A DNA stretch of 64,000 bases from Cunninghamia lanceolata (lineage: Eukaryota; Streptophyta; Pinopsida; Cupressales; Cupressaceae): contig BSBN01000233.1 in assembly GCA_027924645.1 (NCBI GenBank), forward strand, positions 10,248,501-10,312,500, written 5' to 3'. Position 1 is the first letter of the stretch, and every line of letters begins with the position of its first letter. Both the position numbers and the translations under genes were made by a program. Under the pieces are notes generated by a model that was not told where the DNA came from, did not search any database, and saw only the letters and a program-made list of their open reading frames with translations. Below are positions 1 through 8,436 of this stretch, one piece after another.

Positions 1-2691
1 AACAACGTTGTAACTGAGGCCACCGGATCAAAATATGATAAGAGGGCAATGACCATTGAAGATATTTCGGATCCGGATATCAAATATGCATCAATGATAA
101 TAGGATACAAGATCTATCACTCCAGCAGGGAGAATTCTGTATCCAGGACTGCAATATACACAGCATATGAAATGCTAAGAAAGAATGCAGATTATGATCT
201 TTGTGAACTACTACTAAGCCAATTAATGGAAAATGTACAGAAAATCAAGAAAGACAAGAAGAACTCCTTTAAGTATGGTACTCTCATTGTATGTCTATTC
301 TTTTACTTCATGAATGAGCTACCCGGAACAAGCGGATGGGTATGGCAGAATGACAAACCTGTTGCAGTCCAGATAAGAGACTATTTGCATGGACTTGGGG
401 ATGCAAAAGCGAGAAACACAGCTCTATGGGGATACTTCAAAAACTTTCAGAGCATGATGCAAGCAAGAGAGAGAATTCCCCAGTCTCTCATTGAGAAATA
501 CAAGGACTCAGTATGCTTTATGGTTGACACTGATCAGTGCCTAATGGAGGCAGTGGAGCCAAGGACTGTCTGGATCATGCCCATGGGGTATGAAGTTGAT
601 GAACAGATAGTAGAGCTGCATGTTCAACACATGCTAAGTCAGCCCAAAGATCCTAAGGCAGAAAGGTTTGGAACCTTTGAGGAGCTGAGTGTGAAATTAC
701 ATGTAGAACTCAGGGAACCTGAGATTAAGAGAAAAGTGAGAAAAGAAGTAGAGCACATTGCTCAAGGCCTAGGCATCTCAAAAGAGGCACTTGATGCCAG
801 CCGGGAAAAGAGGAGAAAGGCTGAGGAAGAAGAGAAAAGCAAAGAAAGTGCTCCGGTTGAAACCCCCACCCGGACCAGATCATCAAAGAGATCTGCACCT
901 TCCACAACCAAAAGCTCAAAACCGGAAGTCCAGGCATCCGGTAAAAGATCCAAGACAAAAGCATCAAGGGCTTATGAAAGCCAAAAGGATGAAGAGGAAA
1001 CAGAATCAGATGAGGAAGTAAGAGAAGTAAAGAAACAGAAGAAGAAAGGATCCGGTAAGCCCTCCACAGGCCAAGACAAGGATGAAATGGCAGAGGTAAC
1101 TGTTGAAAAGCCCACTCTGTCACTAGAGAGCATAATCAAGTCGGTCACGGTGGATGGAAACCTTCAACCAATGACTGAATCCTATGATGACTTCAGTGAG
1201 GCAGACCAAAAGACTCTGCAGGAGGCCACAGTGAAATATCTTAACATATATAATAAGGCTTTCATTGAAATAATATCTCTTATTCCTAAAAGCCTAGAAA
1301 AGGAAATGGAAGTGAGGAAAAATAATGCTCATGCTAAAGATCTTGAGATCCGGGAGCAGATAGCTATTCAGCTATATCCTCAAATTGATCCCAAGACAAT
1401 GAACATGATCTTCAAGGACTGCAAAGATGAGTTCAGAAGTAAAGCCAGGATGAATCAGCTCATGCTTGGTGAGACTGACAAAGTGGCACAAGAGACAGAA
1501 GAGATCCTCCGGAAGGCCTTCAAAAGGTTCAATCTTCCTGTTGTAGAGGACTTAGGTGCAGAAACAGCTGCTGATTTGGAATCTTCTGTTCCGGAAGAAG
1601 TGAGCCCTGAACAGACAAGTGAGGACTTGGGACCCTCTGCTCCAGAAGAAGTGGCCCATGAACAAGCAAGCATCTCTCCTCCGGTTTCCCCTACAGTCTC
1701 CGGATCCAAAGAAGAAGAGCAATTGCAGGAGAAGGAAGCAGTGGTGACAGACAAAGAGGTTGACAGTTCTAAGACTGCAGAAGAAAAGAAACATCTGTCT
1801 CCGGCAAGAGACACTGCACAAACTGTTCAACAATTTTTGAGCAAAGAAACTCTAGAGATTGATGAACCGGAGCTTCTAAAAGGTCCATTTGATTTTGACT
1901 CTCTCTCTCCGGTACAAACAATGAAGATAGCTTCATTTGCAAATGCCAAGGCAAATGAAAAGCTCCTGAAGTCTCATATGGAAGACTGTGAGTTGATAGA
2001 GGCTGCTTCCGGAGTACTTGTAAAGATCATGCCATCAATCCAAATAGATCCGACAGCCTCCACTTCCGGTAATCTAAAAACCTTAGTCAGCAGTATTGAT
2101 ACACATTTTAATTCTCTAGAAAAATCAGCTGAAGAAAAGGTCCGGAAGGAATTTTTGGATAAGAGATTTTCTGAAATATTAGAATTAATCTCTAAGGATA
2201 GGAAGATTGTAAGCATTGGAATAAAGAGCTTAGAAAATGCTCTTAAGGATGGCGGTGACATCTACAAATTTTGTATATCTTGGTCAAAGGCAACAGCAGC
2301 AATTGACAAGAAAATAAAAGAGGAACAGGACAAGCTTCAAAGCTTATCTCAAAGTTTTGATCCTCTCTCTTCCTCTATAATAAATCAAGAATGTCAGACT
2401 ATTGCAGTCTTGAATGAAATAAAGAATCTTGAGAAGGAGAGGAAGAACATTACCAACCGGATGGGAGAACTTAGAAGGATTATAGTCCCTAAGTTGGAAA
2501 CTATGCATGAGGCCATCAGTGATGCCCAGACCACCGCCCATACAAAAGATCCGACAGATCTCAGGCGGGCAGAAGCTTTTGCATTTTTGTTGAGTGGTCA
2601 CATTTCAATCTTGGACAGAATGAAGCTTAGTTGGGCTACTGAAATGGTTCAACTGCAGACATCCTTTGCAGACATTCTGCAGTATATGTGA
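1..2691 (+). CDS. Copia post-pol accessory ORF (env-like position), 5' end outside window
   Basis: The frame is open from base 1 to the TGA at 2689-2691. The first ATG is at 49 (880 codons), but the true start may lie upstream, so the protein should be treated as 5' partial. From that ATG: residues 1-240 look globular and helical, with one hydrophobic strip at about 78-89 that could be buried or a weak membrane segment. Residues 250-345 are a Lys/Glu/Ser low-complexity linker. Residues 510-570 are acidic and Pro-rich with an imperfect internal duplication around PEEV. Residues 700-850 are predicted coiled coil. No catalytic motif is recognised. SIRE-type Copia elements carry an extra ORF here, often called env-like, but I see no signal peptide, furin site or strong C-terminal anchor. 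A structural or assembly role is only a guess. It is the longest undamaged frame in the window. Confidence 0.75.
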   Translation, partial: NNVVTEATGSKYDKRAMTIEDISDPDIKYASMIIGYKIYHSSRENSVSRTAIYTAYEMLRKNADYDLCELLLSQLMENVQKIKKDKKNSFKYGTLIVCLFFYFMNELPGTSGWVWQNDKPVAVQIRDYLHGLGDAKARNTALWGYFKNFQSMMQARERIPQSLIEKYKDSVCFMVDTDQCLMEAVEPRTVWIMPMGYEVDEQIVELHVQHMLSQPKDPKAERFGTFEELSVKLHVELREPEIKRKVRKEVEHIAQGLGISKEALDASREKRRKAEEEEKSKESAPVETPTRTRSSKRSAPSTTKSSKPEVQASGKRSKTKASRAYESQKDEEETESDEEVREVKKQKKKGSGKPSTGQDKDEMAEVTVEKPTLSLESIIKSVTVDGNLQPMTESYDDFSEADQKTLQEATVKYLNIYNKAFIEIISLIPKSLEKEMEVRKNNAHAKDLEIREQIAIQLYPQIDPKTMNMIFKDCKDEFRSKARMNQLMLGETDKVAQETEEILRKAFKRFNLPVVEDLGAETAADLESSVPEEVSPEQTSEDLGPSAPEEVAHEQASISPPVSPTVSGSKEEEQLQEKEAVVTDKEVDSSKTAEEKKHLSPARDTAQTVQQFLSKETLEIDEPELLKGPFDFDSLSPVQTMKIASFANAKANEKLLKSHMEDCELIEAASGVLVKIMPSIQIDPTASTSGNLKTLVSSIDTHFNSLEKSAEEKVRKEFLDKRFSEILELISKDRKIVSIGIKSLENALKDGGDIYKFCISWSKATAAIDKKIKEEQDKLQSLSQSFDPLSSSIINQECQTIAVLNEIKNLEKERKNITNRMGELRRIIVPKLETMHEAISDAQTTAHTKDPTDLRRAEAFAFLLSGHISILDRMKLSWATEMVQLQTSFADILQYM

Positions 2692-2924
2692 GTATGTAAA
2701 TATGCGGCTATATATAGAAAATTTTTGAGAATTTTGGTGTGCGGACCCTACCCTTTGCCATTGATGTCAAAGGGGGAGTGAGGAGCAGTGAAAAATGAGG
2801 AATCCAACTCAGGGGGAGTTCCGGAAATTGTATATAAAGACAAGAGCATCAGCAAAGGGGGAGCATAGTGTAAACACTTAGTCATTTTTCACTAAGTGTT
2901 GCCATCAATGCCAAAGGGGGAGAT
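2692..2924 (+). other. Copia 3' leader with four purine-tract-like motifs
   Basis: Between the ORF stop and the LTR there are four G-rich tracts of the form (A)AGGGGGAG, at 2769-2778, 2811-2818, 2854-2863 and 2912-2923. The last abuts the LTR and is the best candidate for the polypurine tract that primes plus-strand DNA synthesis. The others are spaced about 42-58 bp apart and could be decoys or secondary primers. No other coding signal is seen here. Confidence 0.6.
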
Positions 2925-4017
2925 TGTTGGCAAGAGACACTATATGGATTCATGGTTGTTGTCATTGATGGCAACAAAGGTCATCCCACATATCCGCAAG
3001 TCATGATATATCTCTACCGGAAGTCAGATTGAAGATTGTTGTGGTCCGGTGAACAAGAACAAAGCATGTGGCAAGGTCCGACAGATTGGTCCGGATCTCT
3101 CAGAGGAAGTGTCTTGGCACAGTGCGGATCTGGGGAAGTCAAGAGGACTATCTTGAGTAGTATATTCCAAGGATTTAGCCTCCGGAGATGGACAAAGAAA
3201 AAGATATGAATAGTTGAGTACCGGATTCCTGAGAGACAGTGAAAACAGAGGAAGAACTGACTGATAGAGTATCAGACTACTTTCCGGATGTGTTACAGAT
3301 GATGATAAAGGTTGCGGAGGCATGAATCATGTTTGGCCGACATAATTGATGATATCTACAAGTATATGCTTGATCTGCATTGCTTGGTGAGCAAGGATTC
3401 AGCCGACAGAACTAAGTTTGTAAGAAAATAGACTGTTCCGGATGCCGACTAGAAAGGTGATGAAATTACTTGTGCGGATATATATAGAGGATGGATTTAG
3501 TTGTAAAGAGTGTGAAGTGTGTGAAAGGATATGCGAACAAGTCCAGAGTAGAGCAGAAGTAGCAAGAAAGATCCGGTATGTGAAAGGATAGCAGACTAAA
3601 GAACAGAGGAAAGATGAAGTGCAGCAGATCAGTATACTGAACTTAACCGGAACTGAACTCCAGCATATGCAGATGCTTCCAATCAGTTCAAGACTGTGAT
3701 TCTTATCACTTTGTAAGACAGTGTGTCTTCTTGTAGGCAGTGAGCCTCTTGTGAGCAGTGTGCTCGGGCAGTGAGCCCTAATTGGCAAGTGCCATTTTTG
3801 TAATTTCCTATTCTTCTAACAGAGAATAATTCTTGGGTTAATCACCCCGTGGTTTTCTCCCTTAACAGGGTTTCCACGTCAAAAATACTGTGTCATGTGT
3901 TTCTTATTTCATGGTTAATGTTTTGTGTTTGATTTTATGCTGCTTCAATTAAAAGGAAAGTTCAATAAGGAAATAATTAGGATAACTGATTCACCCCCCC
4001 CCTCTCAGTTATCAACA
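2925..4017 (+). repeat. 3' LTR of the Copia element (1,093 bp)
   Basis: It starts TGTTG and ends CAACA, a perfect 5-bp terminal inverted repeat. The purine tract lies directly upstream. The end matches the usual Copia pattern of a C-run followed by CTCTCAG and CAACA. A TATA-like run sits at 3479-3487. A short internal repeat of the motif gcagtgagcc lies at about 3718-3790. No second LTR is in the window. Confidence 0.8.
3479..3487 (+). promoter_or_regulatory. TATA-like box in Copia LTR
   Basis: A run of TATATATAG about 555 bp into the LTR, followed by purine-rich sequence, is the best TATA candidate for U3-driven transcription. No other copy of this LTR is present to check conservation. Confidence 0.35.
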
Positions 4018-4754
4018 TCTACTTGGTTGACTGACCTCATTCAATCATGCATGCTCCTTGGTTCTATTATCTGACCCTTGACTAGTGCTTTGGATTAACT
4101 ATTAGGTTGTCTGACAATAGTGAATAGGACTGTTCATTCCCTCTATAGTGACTTTGTTACTCTTGAAGACCTCACTACTTTTAAAGATTGTAACTACTTC
4201 TTGGGTCATGGACTACTCTCTTGTATCTTTATGCACTGTATACATATATTCTCCAAGCATGCTATTCACTGTTTCACTTGGTAGCTCCATATTTATCTGT
4301 TGTCTTGAACATTTCTTTATCATGCTTCTATCAGTCCTTATGATTGTTTCACTTCCATCTGATGGCATATTGTCTTGTCCTTTACACCTATATACTATAT
4401 TGTCCAAGTACATTCACTGCTTATGTATGCTATTGTTTTGATGACAATCAATGATTAACTGCTTCACTTATGTCATATTGCTACTTCATGACAAAATTCT
4501 CAATATACCTATACCCACACACTCAAAAAATGAGTTAGAGAAAAACATAGAGGCTAAGAGCCTCTCTTTTGATTATCTAATCTTCATCTCTTGCATCTTC
4601 TTATGGTTGTATATCTGTATCTAGGAGCTATTTATCTCTTCCATTTTCTTGCTTAGATGATTATGAAAGGATGGCATGTACATTTGATGTTTATTACATA
4701 CAAGAGTGAAAGGCATCCTAAGCTCTAACACGTTTCTCTCTCTGTCTCTTGCAG
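4018..4754 (+). other. Non-coding flank, possibly intron
   Basis: T-rich sequence without a supported ORF lies between the Copia 3' LTR and a strong-looking 3' splice site at 4753-4754. If the exon at 4755-4826 is real, this is the 3' part of a host intron into which the Copia element inserted. Otherwise it is unassigned. Confidence 0.25.
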
Positions 4755-4826
4755 GTACTTTTGGAGAGTGATGGAGAATCTGAAGATGGTGCATCCATCA
4801 ATGGGGGTTCATCATTCAAGCAATGA
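4755..4826 (+). CDS. Candidate terminal exon of a host gene
   Basis: A pyrimidine-rich tract (tctctctctgtctcttgcag) ends in AG at 4753-4754. From 4755 the frame reads 23 codons to TGA at 4824-4826, giving an acidic Ser/Gly-rich tail with the core ESDGESEDG that looks like an ordinary plant protein C-terminus. It is followed by T-rich sequence resembling a plant 3' UTR. The upstream exon is not identifiable, so reading phase and gene identity are unknown. The exon is short and the call rests on the splice site, composition and downstream context only. Confidence 0.3.
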   Translation, partial: VLLESDGESEDGASINGGSSFKQ

Positions 4827-6070
4827 CAGATCCCCTTTTTTCTCTTCTATGTTTCTTTTTTACTTCAGATGTATATGTGTTTTTTTTACATTTCATCTTG
4901 TACAGTTAATTCCCATGGCTTGTGTGGGAACTATGAATAGATTTTTCCTTATAAATATAAGTAGTTATTTCATGCAATGATTTGTATATTGTTCTTCTTT
5001 TGTAAATCATTCAATTGTATAAGGAAAATTTTGAAATCTATTGCATGGTACAGTTGTTTATAATCACAAGTAGATTTAGCAAATTTGTGTACCTTTCCCA
5101 TTTGATACATGAACAAACTATAGTGAATAGAACTAAAACAAAAATGAAACTCATAGCTTAATTTCCCTTCTCCTATCTTCTTTGGGATGCCCTTCCCACT
5201 TTTATCTGGCTCATGTAAAAGTGATGACTTGAATGGTCTTTTACCTAGGTAGTAGGCCTTCCAAAGCTGGCTATGAGCCTTCATTCTTTCTTACTCTTCT
5301 TTTTTTCCTCTTGACTTAGACACCTGGCCTAAGTTTTTGTTGAACTTGTCTCCCTCTTCAAGGGAAGAAAACATTTAGAATTGTCCCAGCCTGAGTTGTT
5401 TGGACTAAAGTGCACGAATAGGTAACACATATCTTGTAAATGTAGGGTCAGTTCTAGCATATTGTTCCCCTTTTGTATCTAAGGTTCATCATACCTTTTA
5501 TGTACTAAGGACTTAGACTATGAGTCCCCTTCCCTCATCTAGGCAAGATTGTACTACCTTGGGCATGCATGGGATCAATCTATTATTTGCGAGTCTAGTC
5601 CATGCAAAGACATATATGTATCATCACCTTGGTCTTTCATACCTTGGTGAAAATATCCCCTTTTTCTATAATAAATCTAGGATTCCTCTCAAAAATATCA
5701 ACACAATACCCCATCCCAATCCATCATCCTTAATCTACCCTCATCCCCCATTCATGAAAATCATCACCTTTGATTTGCATTTAATAAGGAAAAGGACCTA
5801 ACCAATCCATCCCCTAATCACTCAATCCCATCCCATAACTACCCTAACCAACCTAACAAACTCCTACCCTCCCATCCCACAACCAATCCCATCCAAATTC
5901 CAACTAAGCCAACAAAACTCCTTTAACAATGTGGCATCTAGTGACTTAGTACTCACCATTTGCTAACCATCCCTAGACCTATCCTAACCTATCCCAATCA
6001 TCCCTAAACCATTCCTAACCTAGCCTAACCATCCCCCAAACATCCCAACCCAATCCCCCATTGTCCTAAG
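4827..6070. other. Non-coding flank; possible 3' UTR then G-poor sequence
   Basis: About 4827-5000 could be the 3' UTR of the candidate exon. From about 5690 to 6070 the + strand is strikingly poor in G and rich in C and A, with loosely repeated cctaacc/atccc motifs. The short ORFs here show no recognisable family. Nothing further is supported. Confidence 0.4.
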
Positions 6071-6242
6071 CATCACAATGTATCATGACAAACATCTACC
6101 ATCCTACATACACAACATTAGCATTAGCATAAACTACTATATCATTATATTAACATCAAAAACCATATTATTGCATTACATTACATTAATAAATAACCAT
6201 AAAGTGCATTATTCATCTATCATACCACTTTCCATGCATAAT

Positions 6243-6450
6243 ATATGTTTATTAATCTAAGCATATATTTCCATTATATTTCATTTATAAATTTGCACAA
6301 TATATGTTTATTAATATAAGCATATATTTCCATTGCATTTCATTTATCCAGTTGCATAATATATGTTTATTAATTTAAGCATATATTTCCATTACATTTC
6401 ATTTATCCATTTACATAATATATGTTTATTAATCTAAGCATATATTACAT
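6243..6450. repeat. 59-bp tandem repeat, about 3.5 copies
   Basis: The anchor atatgttt recurs at 6243, 6302, 6361 and 6420, an exact 59-bp spacing. Each unit carries attaat, aagcatatat and catttcattta blocks. Copies differ by a few substitutions. It lies in AT-rich, G-poor DNA with no gene. Confidence 0.85.
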
Positions 6451-6751
6451 TTCCTTCTCATAAAATCATCCACATCATAATCCATAAACCATAAAACCAT
6501 AAAAATATCCATATGCATACCATACATCATCATCATAAACATCATAACATCCATACATAATCCATAACCATAAACATGCATAAAACATAATCATCACATA
6601 GGTATCCATAGCATCATTAAATCATCACATGATTATAACCATCACATAGAATCATAAAATAACACATTATATATTGTCACCAAAAACCATCATATATAGC
6701 TTAAAATCATAATGTCATGATACAAAAGTATGCCCTAAGGGCTGAAGTACA
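6451..6751. other. AT-rich non-coding stretch
   Basis: Low-complexity cat/ataa-rich sequence follows the tandem repeat. On the minus strand it would be the 3' flank of the PMD pseudogene tail. No ORF or RNA gene is visible. Confidence 0.4.
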
Positions 6752-6962
6752 TTAAAATACATAACGATCAAAGACATGCAAATACAGATCAAACATGGGC
6801 ATAACTACCCCATATAGAGTCGATAGGGGAATCAAGTCAACAAGGAGGAGGTGGCCCCATAGGTACCTACTGCTAAGACGACTACTGCTATTGAGGTGAT
6901 GGCTACTAATGCTATGAGGGTTGTTACATAGATATCTAATAGTAGCTTGATCGGTAATAACC
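6752..6962 (-). pseudogene. 3' tail of a plant mobile domain pseudogene, cut off by element A
   Basis: On the minus strand a frame enters from the element A insertion point at 6962 and stops at 6752. It codes for a Ser/His/Tyr-rich tail. The opposite flank of element A, at 29461 and beyond, reads on the minus strand into a similar Ser/Tyr-rich segment and then into a PMD domain. I therefore infer that the two flanks were one gene before insertion. The phase across the junction is not proven. Confidence 0.3.
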
Positions 6963-8170
6963 TGTTGTGTGGTTACACAACACGCCCCATTTTGCCTTGA
7001 CAAAATAGGGACCCAACTTTTCTTTCTGCTTTGGCTTGTTTGTTTTCTACTTTGAGTAGTTTGGTAAAATCATTCATGCATGTAACCTTATAAGAGGGTG
7101 GATTTGTCACTATGGTGAAGTCAGTTGCCAAGGTTAGTAGTTCTCATTATTAACATAATGGTTGGAAAGTACACAAAATTCCAAGCAGGTTTGCCTTTTA
7201 GATCACCCCAAAATTATCTAAGGGAAGAGAGTTATGTTGAGTCAAAGTTTGGTCAAACCTGATATACCGCACAGTAGAGGGGGTCATATTTCAAACATCA
7301 GTCATATTAGATAAGATCACCATGATATAGGATTATCACCTAATAATCACTTGGTGCACGATGTGCAGACATCAACTTTAAGTGAGAGCCGATATCTACT
7401 TATCAAAAGGCTTCAGTTGTCTCGCAAGGGGTCATTTATTTTAACATTAGTCATCTTATGAATATCACCCTCTTCGCAAATATCACCCTATGTCAATATG
7501 ATGGTGACATCATCCAAGTCCAATGAATGAAGGAAATCACGCTGATGATAACGTCATTGTTCCATCTATCCCCAGGAAGTATGTATCCAATGTCTATCAT
7601 ATTCTTTAATATGATGATGACATCATTAAAACATAATAATTAAATGATGTCGCTAACATAATGATGTCACCCCAATCTTCTCTGAGAGGGGTCATTTTAT
7701 TTAGGGGGTCATACTTTTGAATAGCTCTTGATCTTAGTTTCGTGACCTGATCTAAACATGGTCAAACATTGACCATATCACCTGATCTTTTTGCATTTAG
7801 TTATTCTGCACAAAGAAAGGGGTCATTTTCTCACGAGGGCTCATATTTTGAGTATCCCCTGATCTTTCGAAGATCACCCCCCTTTTTGACATTCAATGCA
7901 ATTAAATACGGTAGATGAATTCCCGCCAATTATAAATGTAAATTAAACACTTGGTAGCATCTACAGATTCCCTATAGATGATCAACAGATTTGATCAGGA
8001 CAATGCATTTTTACCCTAATTTCTCCTATTGACCTGCTTTAAAGGTAAATTTTGAAGGTCATTTTCATTTACCTTGTGATAAATGGAGAAATTACAGAGC
8101 TCCAAAGTCAAACCCTCAAATAGCTACCTGTCAATAGATTGGATCCTTCAACGTAACAGAATAGGTGATC
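6963..8170 (+). promoter_or_regulatory. Distal U3 region with repeated GGGGTCAT and ACGTCA motifs
   Basis: GGGGTCAT occurs at 7280, 7428, 7688, 7705 and 7819, with a near match around 7836 that is exact in the 3' LTR. Several TGATGAYRWCAT/ACGTCA blocks lie between, and the 3' LTR preserves a full TGACGTCA palindrome at 23110-23117. TGACGTCA is a classical plant bZIP/TGA-factor site. The region starts with a short inverted repeat (TGTTGTGTGG/ttacacaaca). It has no ORF. An enhancer or promoter role is inferred from motif repetition. Confidence 0.45.
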
Positions 8171-8177
8171 TTCAGCA

Positions 8178-8184
8178 TTTATAT
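8178..8184 (+). promoter_or_regulatory. Weak internal TATA in U3, upstream of the LTR gene
   Basis: TTTATAT lies about 50 bp upstream of the splice donor of the LTR-borne gene; the 3' LTR has TTTATAG at the same place. It could start a short mRNA for that gene independently of the main LTR promoter. Confidence 0.3.
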
Positions 8185-8231
8185 CCCTTCTCCATAATCA
8201 GTCATCTAATCCAAAAGGAAAACATTGTCAG

Positions 8232-8430
8232 GTAAGTAATTGTAAACCCTCTTGTTGTTGTTTTCTATATTTTCAGATAGTGTATTTGGTTTTTACTTTG
8301 GTTTGGCTTTGTGATAATACATATAATAGTTAAGTGAGGAATAATATATTGAATATACATGATAGAAGTACATGATGTTGTAGAAATGCATGTGGACACT
8401 ATAGGGTAAAACATATCATGTTTATTGCAG
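8232..8430 (+). other. Predicted 199-bp intron upstream of the LTR-borne ORF
   Basis: The donor is CAG|GTAAGTAAT at 8231/8232, an ideal plant 5' splice site. The acceptor is TTTATTGCAG|G at 8430. The ATG of the LTR ORF follows 6 nt later at 8437. The 3' LTR has the same 199-bp interval (23793-23991) with a perfect donor and a weakened acceptor (GAAG). Spacing directly before the ORF in both copies supports a real intron. Confidence 0.5.
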
Positions 8431-8436
8431 GAATCC

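Larger units (their letters stand above)
1..4017 (+). mobile_element. Copia LTR retrotransposon (SIRE/Maximus-like), 3' part
   Basis: The window opens inside this element. It shows, in order, a long ORF in the post-pol position, several G-rich purine tracts, a tract directly against TGTTGG, and an LTR ending in a C-run, CTCTCAG and CAACA. That arrangement, with a purine tract of the form AAAGGGGGAGA and an LTR leader containing a ccgtggtttt/tttccacgt motif, is familiar from plant Copia elements of the SIRE/Maximus type. Gag, protease, integrase and RT would lie upstream and are not visible. The 5-bp target duplication cannot be tested because the 5' LTR is outside; the 3' flanking pentamer is TCTAC. 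The intact ORF and many surviving CCGG sites suggest a recent insertion. Confidence 0.8.

Noticed and set aside
4970..5284. A 104-codon minus-strand ORF
   Set aside because: No recognisable family and no promoter or splice context; composition is like the surrounding AT-rich DNA.
5940..6060. cctaacc/ccctaaacc motifs as interstitial telomere repeats
   Set aside because: No consecutive CCCTAAA units; the motifs are irregular and part of a G-poor stretch.
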